Assembly (NCBI GenBank): GCA_002309795.1
Contig: DBXZ01000058.1
Span: 1 to 5,801, forward strand
Source: Bacteroidales bacterium UBA1199
GTDB lineage: Bacteria > Bacteroidota > Bacteroidia > Bacteroidales > UBA932
DNA length: 5,801 nucleotides
Direction: 5' to 3'
The position numbers were made by a program, and so were the translations under genes. Below, piece by piece: positions 1 through 5,801 of the stretch (its first letter is position 1; each line of letters opens with the position of its first letter). The notes beneath the pieces are model-generated. The model was not told the origin of the DNA. It did no database searches and saw only the letters and a list, made by a program, of their open reading frames with translations.

Positions 1-88
1 CATCAGCAAGGACACCACCATCGAAGCCTTCAAGAAGGAGCTTCGGACGAACGAAGTCTACTACATGCTCAACAAGGCGCTGAAGTAG
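1..88 (+). CDS. araA: L-arabinose isomerase, C-terminal end (partial)
   Basis: Only the last 28 codons are present, read in the frame that starts at base 2 and stops at TAG 86-88. The tail contains TTIEAFKKELRTNEVYY. From memory, this matches the end of AraA proteins, which close with an acidic Asp-Thr stretch, a helix and a LRWNEVYY-like motif. AraA converts L-arabinose to L-ribulose in the cytoplasm. The usual Trp of that motif is Thr here (LRTNEVYY), so the match is good but not perfect. The kinase gene begins one base after the stop, which fits an araA-araB pair. The catalytic part lies outside the window, so the identification rests on this short tail and its neighbour. Another sugar isomerase cannot be excluded. 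Confidence 0.62.
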   Translation, partial: ISKDTTIEAFKKELRTNEVYYMLNKALK

Positions 89-89
89 T

Positions 90-1682
90 ATGGACGCACG
101 CACTACCATCGAAACCGGCAAGGCCATCCTGGGCATCGAGTTCGGTTCCACCCGCATCAAGGCCGTCCTGGTCGACGAGGCCCATGTCCCCATCGCCCAG
201 GGCAGCTACGAGTGGGAGAACCAGCTTGTGGACGGCCTGTGGACATATAGCAAGGAAGTAATCTGGTTCGGCCTGCAGCAGTGCTATGCCGACATGCGCG
301 CAGACGTGCGGAAGCGCTATGACGTGGAGGTCGAGCGCCTCGCCGCCATCGGCATCAGCGCGATGATGCACGGCTACATGCCCTTCAACAAAGAGGGGCA
401 CCTGCTGGTGCCGTTCCGCACCTGGCGCAACACCAACACCGGTCCGGCCGCGGCGGAACTCTCCAAGCTGTTCGTCTACAACATTCCGCTCCGCTGGAGC
501 ATCTCACACCTCTACCAGGCCATCCTGAACGAAGAACCCCATGTCGGCAATATCGGCTACCTGACCACCCTCGCCGGCTATATCCACTGGAAGCTTACCG
601 GCGAGAAAGTGCTGGGCGTGGGTGATGCCTCGGGCATGCTGCCCGTGGATCCCGAGACCGGCACCTACCGCGCCGACATGGTGGAGAAATTCGAGAAACT
701 CGTCGCCCCGAAGCGTTTCCGCTGGAAGCTCCGTAACATCCTGCCGCGGGTGCTGTCTGCCGGTGAGCCGGCCGGCCGCCTGTCCGAGACCGGCGCCAAG
801 CGCCTGGATATCTCCGGACACCTGCAGGCCGGCATCCCGCTGTGTCCGCCCGAAGGCGACGCCGGGACTGGCATGGTGGCGACCAACGCCGTCCGCCCGC
901 GTACGGGCAACGTCTCGGCGGGTACCTCTTCCTTCTCGATGATCGTCCTGGAGAAAGAACTCTCCAAGCCCAACGAGATGATCGACATGGTGACAACCCC
1001 CGACGGCAAGCTCGTAGCAATGGTCCACTGCAACAACTGCACGTCGGAACTCAACGCCTGGGTCAAGATGTTCCGTGAGTACCAGCAGCTCCTGGGCCCC
1101 GTGGATGACAAGCATGACGTCTACCGCAAGCTATATACACATGCCCTGGAGGGCGATCCTGACTGCGGTGGCCTGGTGGCCTTCAACTACGTCTCCGGCG
1201 AGCCGGTCACCGGCTTCGCGGAGGGCCGGCCGCTGTTCGTGCGGAGCGCTTCCGACAGTTTCTCGCTCGCGAACTTCTTCCGGGCGCAGCTCTACGGCTC
1301 GCTTGTTGTGCTCAAGATCGGCAATGACATATTGTTCAGCAAGGAGAAGGTCGAAGTGGACCGCATCACCGGCCACGGCGGACTCTTCAAGACCCCGGTC
1401 GTAGGCCAGCGTATCCTGGCCGCCGCACTGAACTCACCCATCTCCGTCATGGAGACGGCGGGCGAGGGCGGCGCCTGGGGCATCGCCCTGCTGGCTTCGT
1501 TCCTGGTCAACAGCGGCGGCGCGATGAGTCTGCCCGACTTCCTCGACAAGGTAGTCTTTGCCGGCAATACCGGTACCGAGATCACCCCCGATCCCGCGGA
1601 CGTGGCCGGATTCGAGGCTTACCTCGCGAACTACAAGGCCTGCCTGCCCGTCGAGGCGGCAGCCGTGCTCCACAAGAAATAA
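90..1682 (+). CDS. araB: FGGY-family carbohydrate kinase, probable L-ribulokinase
   Basis: This 530-residue protein is of normal length for the FGGY family of cytoplasmic ATP-dependent sugar kinases. The N-terminal phosphate-binding motif is GIEFGSTRIKA at residues 15-25. A likely sugar-contact segment is TWRNTNT (111-117). PPEGDAGTGM (253-262) carries the presumed catalytic base Asp257. GNVSAGTSSF (273-282) is the FGGY_C phosphate loop. The C-terminal signature runs from ITGHGGLFKTP (426-436) to GEGGAWGIALLA (458-469). Glu17 stands where most FGGY kinases have a Mg-binding Asp; I recall this GIEFGST form from a Bacteroidota/Firmicutes subfamily, so it need not mean inactivity. The ATG at 90 follows the upstream TAG by one base, implying translational coupling. 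Family membership is firm. Ribulokinase, which makes L-ribulose-5-phosphate, is inferred from the probable araA upstream; xylulokinase or another pentulose/hexulose kinase remains possible. Confidence 0.85.
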   Translation: MDARTTIETGKAILGIEFGSTRIKAVLVDEAHVPIAQGSYEWENQLVDGLWTYSKEVIWFGLQQCYADMRADVRKRYDVEVERLAAIGISAMMHGYMPFNKEGHLLVPFRTWRNTNTGPAAAELSKLFVYNIPLRWSISHLYQAILNEEPHVGNIGYLTTLAGYIHWKLTGEKVLGVGDASGMLPVDPETGTYRADMVEKFEKLVAPKRFRWKLRNILPRVLSAGEPAGRLSETGAKRLDISGHLQAGIPLCPPEGDAGTGMVATNAVRPRTGNVSAGTSSFSMIVLEKELSKPNEMIDMVTTPDGKLVAMVHCNNCTSELNAWVKMFREYQQLLGPVDDKHDVYRKLYTHALEGDPDCGGLVAFNYVSGEPVTGFAEGRPLFVRSASDSFSLANFFRAQLYGSLVVLKIGNDILFSKEKVEVDRITGHGGLFKTPVVGQRILAAALNSPISVMETAGEGGAWGIALLASFLVNSGGAMSLPDFLDKVVFAGNTGTEITPDPADVAGFEAYLANYKACLPVEAAAVLHKK

Positions 1683-1687
1683 GCGGG

Positions 1688-2089
1688 ATGGAGACCGTCT
1701 GGGATCCGCTCCGTCGCAAACGAGTCGCTGCCACACCCGAAGAACGGGTGCGGCAGTGGTTTATCATGCAGCTCCGGGACAGTTTCGGCGTCCCGGAGCA
1801 CATGATGAACAGCGAGGTCGGATTCCGTTTCGGTGCCAAGCCCTACCGCGCCGACATCCTGGTCTACGGCCGGGACGGCGCACCGCTGCTGGTGGTCGAG
1901 TGCAAGCGTCCCGAAGTGGCGCTGACCCCGGCCGTCCTGGAGCAGGCCATGCGCTACAATTCCGTGCTCCAGGTGAAGTTCCTGGTCGTGACAAACGGAA
2001 AAATGACGTATCTTTACAGGCTGGAAGGGGATCGCTTCGTCCCGTGCGAGCGTTTCCCCGGCTATGAAGAGATGCTATGCCAACGATAA
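1688..2089 (+). CDS. HsdR N-terminal-type PD-(D/E)xK nuclease-fold protein, stand-alone
   Basis: A 133-residue soluble protein with no signal peptide or membrane segment. It shows an ordered nuclease-fold core: Glu43 in a helix (NSEVGF), Asp56 (YRADILVY), Glu71-Cys-Lys73 (LLVVECKRPE), and Gln86-Ala-Met-Arg-Tyr90. The last is a QxxxY motif like that of HsdR and RecB-type nucleases. This matches the N-terminal domain of type I restriction R subunits (HSDR_N_2-like), but there is no helicase domain and no hsdM or hsdS nearby. Similar short proteins are common in Bacteroidota genomes, often near holA, so a housekeeping DNA-processing role is more likely than restriction. Its real function and substrate are unknown. 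The ATG at 1688 lies 5 bases after the kinase stop, and the 3' end overlaps cca by 13 bases. All catalytic-type residues appear intact. Confidence 0.82.
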   Translation: METVWDPLRRKRVAATPEERVRQWFIMQLRDSFGVPEHMMNSEVGFRFGAKPYRADILVYGRDGAPLLVVECKRPEVALTPAVLEQAMRYNSVLQVKFLVVTNGKMTYLYRLEGDRFVPCERFPGYEEMLCQR

Positions 2090-3585
2090 CCGACCAGTTC
2101 CTGAACCGACCCATCTTCCGGATTGTCAGCGAGATCGCAGCCGACAAGGGCGTGCGCGCCTTTGTCATCGGCGGCTATGTCCGCGATTGCTTCCTGGGCC
2201 GCCCGTGCAACGATATCGACATCGTCGTGGAGGGCAGCGGCATCGATTTCGCCCGGGCCGTCGGGGCGCGGACGAAGCAGCATGTCTCCTATTTCAAGAA
2301 TTTCGGCACGGCGATGCTCCATTTTCGCGGCGACGAGGTGGAATTCGTCGGTGCGCGCAAGGAGTCTTACCGCCGCGAATCCCGCAAGCCCATCGTGGAG
2401 AACGGTACGCTCGAGGATGACCAGCAGCGCCGGGATTTCACCATCAATGCGATGGCCTTCTCGCTCAACGCCACGGATTTCGGCGCGCTCGTGGACCCCT
2501 TCGGGGGCATCCGCGACCTCGACGCCGGCATCATCCGCACGCCCCTCGATCCGGACACGACCTATTCCGACGATCCGCTCCGGATGCTGCGCGCCGTGCG
2601 CTTCGCGACCAAGTTGTCCACCCCGGACCGGACCTTCACCATCGTGCCCGAATCGATGGACTCGATGCGTCGGATGGCCGACCGGCTGAAGATCCTTTCC
2701 TGTGAGCGCATTGCCGAGGAACTGAACAAGATGCTGGTCACGGACCGGCCTGCGATGGCGTTCCGCCTGATGGACGAGGCCGGCCTGCTCAGGTATGTCC
2801 TGCCGGAACTGCTCGCCCTCAAGGGCGTGGAGACCGTGGACGGCAGGGGGCACAAAGATAACTTCGAACATTCGCTGGCTGTTCTCACTAACGTTTCGAA
2901 CAGCCAGGAATGCTCGGATTTTCACCCCCTGCGCCCCCTCAAGGGGGATGGCCGGATAATCGCTGACGCGATCCGGCCCACTTGCGGACATGATCCTTTG
3001 TGGCTCCGGTGGGCGGCGCTGCTGCATGATATCGGGAAGCCCGCGAGCAAACGCTACGATCCGGTGCAGGGCTGGACCTTCCACGGACACGAAGTGATCG
3101 GCGCCCGGATGGTCCCGAAGATCTTCGACCGCCTGCGCCTGCCGCTGGACGAGATGAAATACGTCCAGAAGCTGGTGCGCCTGCACCTGCGTCCGATCGC
3201 CCTCGTGGACGAGGAAGTCACGGACTCCGCCGTGCGCCGGCTCCTCTTCGACGCCGGCGACGACATTGACGACCTGATGCTGCTCTGCAACGCCGACATC
3301 ACCTCGAAGAACGAGGCGAAGGTGGCGCGCATCCGCAACAATTTCGAGCTCGTGAAGCGCAAACTCGTGGAGGTGGAGGAGAAGGACGCCATCCGCAATT
3401 TCAAGAATCCGATCGACGGCGAATACGTGATGCGCGTCTACGGTATCCCGCCCTGCCGGGAGATCGGTCTGCTCAAGGAGATGGTCAAGGAAGCCATCCT
3501 CGACGGGGTGATCGGCAACAACTTCGAGGAAGCCGACGCCTTCATGCGCCTGCATGCATCCGAATTCGGCCTGCACGAAGTATGA
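2077..3585 (+). CDS. cca: CCA-adding tRNA nucleotidyltransferase with HD domain
   Basis: A 502-residue class II CCA-adding enzyme / poly(A) polymerase family protein, which builds or repairs the 3' CCA end of tRNAs. The nucleotidyltransferase head has GGYVRD (32-37) with catalytic Asp46 and Asp48 in NDIDIVV. Motif C is RRDFTINAMAF (118-128), and the nucleotide-template motif DDPLRMLRAVRFA spans 165-177. The neck follows with LSCERIAEELNKML. A C-terminal HD phosphohydrolase domain has His265 (NFEHSL), His317-Asp318 (LLHDIGKP) and His338 (FHGHE). About 26 extra residues (near 277-303) lie between His265 and the HD motif, encoded by a double-hairpin segment; this explains a length somewhat above the 470-480 I expect. 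The ATG at 2077 sits inside the end of the upstream gene, after a purine-rich GAAGAGA (2066-2072). An A-adding-only enzyme is possible, but no second family member is visible here. Confidence 0.95.
   Translation: MPTITDQFLNRPIFRIVSEIAADKGVRAFVIGGYVRDCFLGRPCNDIDIVVEGSGIDFARAVGARTKQHVSYFKNFGTAMLHFRGDEVEFVGARKESYRRESRKPIVENGTLEDDQQRRDFTINAMAFSLNATDFGALVDPFGGIRDLDAGIIRTPLDPDTTYSDDPLRMLRAVRFATKLSTPDRTFTIVPESMDSMRRMADRLKILSCERIAEELNKMLVTDRPAMAFRLMDEAGLLRYVLPELLALKGVETVDGRGHKDNFEHSLAVLTNVSNSQECSDFHPLRPLKGDGRIIADAIRPTCGHDPLWLRWAALLHDIGKPASKRYDPVQGWTFHGHEVIGARMVPKIFDRLRLPLDEMKYVQKLVRLHLRPIALVDEEVTDSAVRRLLFDAGDDIDDLMLLCNADITSKNEAKVARIRNNFELVKRKLVEVEEKDAIRNFKNPIDGEYVMRVYGIPPCREIGLLKEMVKEAILDGVIGNNFEEADAFMRLHASEFGLHEV
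2905..2985 (+). repeat. putative palindromic repeat element inserted in frame in cca
   Basis: Boundaries are approximate. The segment contains two stem-loops two bases apart. The first pairs CCCCC (2934-2938) with GGGGG (2943-2947) around TCAA. The second pairs GGCCGGAT (2950-2957) with ATCCGGCC (2971-2978), continues after a 3-base bulge with CGC/GCG (2961-2963/2968-2970), and has a TGAC loop. CCCCCT also occurs twice in direct orientation (2925-2930, 2934-2939). The encoded residues, about 277-303, fall at a point where I expect CCA enzymes of this phylum to have only about 5 residues before the DxLWLRWAALLHD motif. Both other forward frames carry a stop inside the segment (TAA 2957-2959, TGA 2964-2966), so only the cca frame reads through. 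This resembles the Rickettsia palindromic elements found in coding genes. That it is mobile or repeated elsewhere is inference. Confidence 0.5.
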
Positions 3586-4496
3586 TCGACCGCTATCTCG
3601 AATACCTCTCCTCCGTCCGTCGCTATTCTCCCCGTACCGTCGAGATCTACCGTGGCGTGCTCGAGGATTACCGTTCCTTTGTGTCCGCTTCGCCGGAGGA
3701 TAACCTTTCCGTCCAGATGATCCGGTCGTACGAAGTGTACCTGCTGGATGAGAAGAAGGAGTGTGCCAGGACGGTGGCGCTGCACATGAGCGTGCTGAGC
3801 GGATTCTGCCGGTTCCTGATGAAGCAGGGGATGCTGGAGAGCAATCCGGTGCGTCTGGTATCCCGTCCCAAACAGGAGAAGCGCCTGCCGGTGTTTTACC
3901 GGGAAGATGCCATGCAGCAGTACTTTGAACAGACCAAAGGGGTGTTGGAGTATGGTAAATATGAAGACCAGCTGCAGCGCATGATCCTTGGCTTGCTCTA
4001 CGGCACAGGCATCCGGCGGGCCGAGCTGATTTCGCTCAACCGCAGCTCAGTCGATTTCTCCCGCCGCGTGCTGCGCGTGCGGGGCAAGGGAGACAAAATC
4101 CGCGAAATTCCGCTCACCGCTTCACTTTGTGACGAAATTTTGCTATATTTACAATCGGTTGACTCTTTGAAATGCGCGGATACGACCCCGGAAGCCCCGC
4201 TGCTGCAGACCCCGCGGGGTGCCCGTCTCTATCCGGTCTACGTGGACCGCGCCGTGAAGGCGGCGCTGGGACAGGTCTCCGGCATCAGCGGCAGGAAGTC
4301 CCCTCACGTCCTGCGCCACACGCTGGCGACGGAGCTGCTGGACCAGGGTGCGGACCTCAATTCCATCAAGGAATTGCTCGGACACGGCTCCCTGGCGGCG
4401 ACCCAGGTCTATACGCACAATTCCATCGAGCGACTGCAAAGTGTTTATAAATCCGCCCATCCAAGGGCAAAAAACGACGGTAACCATGGAGATTAA
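3582..4496 (+). CDS. xerC: tyrosine recombinase XerC/XerD
   Basis: A 304-residue tyrosine recombinase of typical Xer length. An N-terminal SAM-like core-binding domain covers about residues 1-85 (YLSSVRRYSPRTVEIYRGVL). The catalytic domain follows with the full active-site set: Arg145 (GTGIRRAEL), Lys169 (RGKGDKIRE), His242 and Arg245 (PHVLRHTLAT), His268 (LLGHGS) and the nucleophile Tyr277 (QVYTHN). Xer proteins resolve chromosome dimers at dif during cell division. The housekeeping setting, the sequence type and the downstream hpf gene favour a chromosomal Xer over a phage or integron integrase, and no att sites or cargo are visible. XerC versus XerD cannot be settled from this protein alone; the XerC symbol follows the gene next to hpf in other Bacteroidota. 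The ATG overlaps the cca stop as ATGA (3582-3585). The last 11 bases, including the stop, overlap the hpf start. Confidence 0.92.
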   Translation: MIDRYLEYLSSVRRYSPRTVEIYRGVLEDYRSFVSASPEDNLSVQMIRSYEVYLLDEKKECARTVALHMSVLSGFCRFLMKQGMLESNPVRLVSRPKQEKRLPVFYREDAMQQYFEQTKGVLEYGKYEDQLQRMILGLLYGTGIRRAELISLNRSSVDFSRRVLRVRGKGDKIREIPLTASLCDEILLYLQSVDSLKCADTTPEAPLLQTPRGARLYPVYVDRAVKAALGQVSGISGRKSPHVLRHTLATELLDQGADLNSIKELLGHGSLAATQVYTHNSIERLQSVYKSAHPRAKNDGNHGD

Positions 4497-4779
4497 ACTC
4501 AAAGCCCTGAAGTTCGAAGCCGGTGAGCAGCTCACCGCTTTCGTCGACAAGAAAGTCTCTCGGCTCGCGCGGTTCTGCGAAGATCTCACGAACGAGGTTG
4601 AGGTGGCGCTCGAAGACCATCTCAAACAAGGCAAGCAGGCCAAGATCCAGATCCACGTACCGGGCGAGGAGCTCATCATCGAGCGCCAGGCCGACACCTT
4701 CGAGAACGCGATCACTGAAGCGGTGGACGCTATGAAGGAGAAGCTCACCCGCGTCAAAGAAAAGAAATTCGAGAATTAA
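4486..4779 (+). CDS. hpf: short ribosome hibernation-promoting factor (HPF/RaiA family)
   Basis: A 97-residue protein starting at MEIKLKALKF, the size of short HPF/YfiA proteins. The order of elements fits the beta-alpha-beta-beta-beta-alpha fold: strand 2-9; helix 13-30 (GEQLTAFVDKKVSRLARF); strands 36-43, 51-58 and 61-68; and helix 70-92 rich in Lys and Glu. The family binds the 30S decoding region in stationary phase, blocks translation and helps form inactive ribosome dimers. No long-form C-terminal dimerization domain is present. The ATG at 4486 is chosen over an in-frame ATG at 4348, because the upstream extension would be a shadow of the recombinase gene and has no family similarity. 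Six adenines (4469-4474) lie 11 bases before the start, in keeping with the A-rich leaders of this phylum. Overlap with the recombinase gene suggests coupled translation. The intrinsic terminator follows 19 bases after the stop. Confidence 0.92.
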   Translation: MEIKLKALKFEAGEQLTAFVDKKVSRLARFCEDLTNEVEVALEDHLKQGKQAKIQIHVPGEELIIERQADTFENAITEAVDAMKEKLTRVKEKKFEN

Positions 4780-4798
4780 TCTTCTCCCAACCTTTCAG

Positions 4799-4824
4799 GG
4801 CCGCCCTCCGGGGCGGCCTTTTTT
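4799..4824 (+). terminator. intrinsic terminator after hpf
   Basis: A perfect 8-base-pair stem pairs GGCCGCCC (4799-4806) with GGGCGGCC (4811-4818) around a TCCG tetraloop, followed at once by six thymines (4819-4824). This is a strong rho-independent terminator for the + strand gene series. Read from the - strand, the same hairpin has no U-tract after it, so it should not work as a standard intrinsic terminator for holA, whose stop codon ends only 2 bases from the T-tract. Confidence 0.93.
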
Positions 4825-4826
4825 CG

Positions 4827-5801
4827 TTACAGGTTCAGGAGCTTGGCCGTGAGTTCGACCAGCAGTTCGCCGTCGGAGACGGAGGCTCCGTCGCCACCCT
4901 TGCCGAGGTAGTCGTACTCGCAGAGCAGCGAGACGGCGGCCATGGCCTTGCGGACCGGGTAGTTGCGGACGGCGGTGTCGTATTCTTTGTAGAAATAGGG
5001 GTTGACGCCCGCGAGGGCGCGGGCCTTGTCCTCGGGCGACGGGTAGCCGCCTTTGGCGAGCAGCGCGCCGTATTTGAGGATTCGGTTGAAATGCATGAAC
5101 AGGGCGCTGACGGCCATCGGCATGGCGAACTTGGCGCCGTTGCCCAGGTGCGCGGCAATCTTGAGCGCCTGCGGGGCGTGCTTGTAGGAGAGCTCCTTGG
5201 TGAGCTCGAACACGCTGAACTGCCGGGAGATGCCGACGTTCTTCTCGATGTCCCCGACCGTCACGCGCGTGGCACCCTCCGGCAGGGCCTTGGTCAGCTT
5301 GTCCGTCTCCACGACGATCGTGGAAAGCTCCGTGCCGACCGACTCGGCGAGCAACGCGGCCGCCTGCGGGTCGATCTGCAGGCCCCGCGAGGCGTAGTAG
5401 GCGTGGATCCAGTCCGGGATCTGGTAGTCCCGCAGGGCGGGGGAATCCACGACCGTGCCGACCTTCTGGACACTCTTGTAGAATGCCTTGCGTTTGTCGG
5501 CCGAGGCTTTGTGCATCAGGATCACGAGCACGGTACTGTCCAGCGGCTCGTTGCAGTAGAAAGAGAGTTCCTCGATACCCTTCATCTGCTGGGCTTCCTT
5601 GACCACGACCAGCTGGCGCTCCGCCATCATCGGGAAGCGGCGGGCGGCGGTGATCACGGCATCGGCATCCACGTCGGAACCGTAGCAGACCGTCTCGTTG
5701 AAATCACGCTCCCATTCCTGGAGGCAATGCGCCTGGATGGCGTCGCAGACCATTTCCGGATAATAGGGTTCCTCCCCCATCAGCAGATACACGGGCTTGA
5801 A
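4827..5801 (-). CDS. holA: DNA polymerase III subunit delta (partial, N-terminus off the window)
   Basis: The reading frame stays open to the right edge, giving 324 visible residues that begin FKPVYLLMGEEPYYPEMV. The family usually has about 15-20 residues before this motif, so the start lies beyond base 5801; the GTG at 5792 is the Val of FKPVY, not an initiator. The delta subunit is part of the DnaX clamp loader and opens the sliding clamp. The AAA+-like domain has no working Walker A motif, as expected for delta. ARRFPMMAERQLVVVKEAQ aligns with the clamp-wrench helix of E. coli delta, placing Met58-Met59 (counting the first visible Phe as 1) about where E. coli has Leu73-Phe74. The C-terminal collar domain includes GVNPYFYKEYDTAVRNYPV and ends DGELLVELTAKLLNL. 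The gene converges on hpf with the terminator between them. Confidence 0.95.
   Translation of the reverse strand, partial: FKPVYLLMGEEPYYPEMVCDAIQAHCLQEWERDFNETVCYGSDVDADAVITAARRFPMMAERQLVVVKEAQQMKGIEELSFYCNEPLDSTVLVILMHKASADKRKAFYKSVQKVGTVVDSPALRDYQIPDWIHAYYASRGLQIDPQAAALLAESVGTELSTIVVETDKLTKALPEGATRVTVGDIEKNVGISRQFSVFELTKELSYKHAPQALKIAAHLGNGAKFAMPMAVSALFMHFNRILKYGALLAKGGYPSPEDKARALAGVNPYFYKEYDTAVRNYPVRKAMAAVSLLCEYDYLGKGGDGASVSDGELLVELTAKLLNL

Noticed and set aside
504..1115. 203-codon open frame on the - strand opposite the kinase, and similar frames nearby
   Set aside because: Shadow of the kinase gene; it lies wholly inside a well-supported FGGY coding region and has no family features.
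1201..1215. Near-perfect palindrome AGCCGGT-C-ACCGGCT within the kinase gene
   Set aside because: Short palindromes of this kind arise by chance in GC-rich coding DNA. It encodes ordinary kinase residues, has no T-tract, and adds no residues to the protein.
1688..2089. Remnant of a type I restriction-modification locus
   Set aside because: There are no fragments of hsdM, hsdS or the R-subunit helicase on either side, and the short protein is complete with start, stop and intact motifs.
2062..3576. 504-codon open frame on the - strand opposite cca
   Set aside because: It is the antisense shadow of a GC-rich gene. The + strand frame has clear nucleotidyltransferase and HD motifs, while the - strand translation is rich in His, Ala and Arg with no recognisable domain.
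4348..4485. Upstream in-frame extension of hpf from the ATG at 4348
   Set aside because: The added 46 residues overlap the catalytic His/Tyr region of the recombinase in another frame and look unlike any HPF N-terminus. The family fold begins at the Met encoded at 4486.
3582..4496. Tyrosine recombinase as a sign of an integrated mobile element
   Set aside because: No attachment-site repeats, tRNA gene, excisionase or cargo are visible. The gene overlaps housekeeping genes on both sides and has standard Xer length and motifs.
5790..5792. GTG at 5792 as the holA start
   Set aside because: The frame continues to the window edge as FKP before this Val, and the FKPVYLLMGEEP motif lies inside delta subunits, not at their start.

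Overview
The window is a dense, GC-rich (by eye about 60%) piece of a Bacteroidota chromosome, most likely an uncultured Bacteroidales or Rikenellaceae-like gut lineage. The placement rests on protein features: a CCA-adding enzyme fused to an HD domain, a XerC/D-type recombinase followed directly by a short hibernation factor, a small HsdR_N-type nuclease-fold protein, and a Bacteroidota-style DNA polymerase III delta subunit. Starts have weak or no Shine-Dalgarno sequences, which also fits. Genus cannot be decided from the sequence alone.

Layout, left to right. On the + strand, six reading frames run head to tail almost without gaps: the last 28 codons of a probable L-arabinose isomerase (araA); an FGGY sugar kinase, probably ribulokinase (araB); a 133-residue PD-(D/E)xK-fold protein of the HsdR N-terminal type; a CCA-adding tRNA nucleotidyltransferase with an HD domain (cca); a XerC/D tyrosine recombinase; and a short ribosome hibernation factor (hpf/raiA). 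The series ends at a clear intrinsic terminator (4799-4824). Converging on it from the - strand is holA, the delta subunit of the DNA polymerase III clamp loader, whose N-terminus lies beyond the right edge. The longest stretch without a gene is 47 bases (4780-4826), and the terminator fills most of it.

The araA/araB pair would carry L-arabinose through L-ribulose to L-ribulose-5-phosphate. The other genes are housekeeping: tRNA 3'-end maturation, chromosome dimer resolution, ribosome dormancy and replication. They look joined by compact packing rather than by a shared pathway. Junctions of 1 and 5 bases and overlaps of 13, 4 and 11 bases suggest translational coupling along the + strand series.

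I see no new multi-gene system. The most unusual item is a segment of about 80 bases inside cca that holds two adjacent hairpins. It adds roughly 26 residues in frame between the first HD-domain histidine and the HD motif. It looks like a palindromic repeat element that has landed inside an essential gene and is translated.
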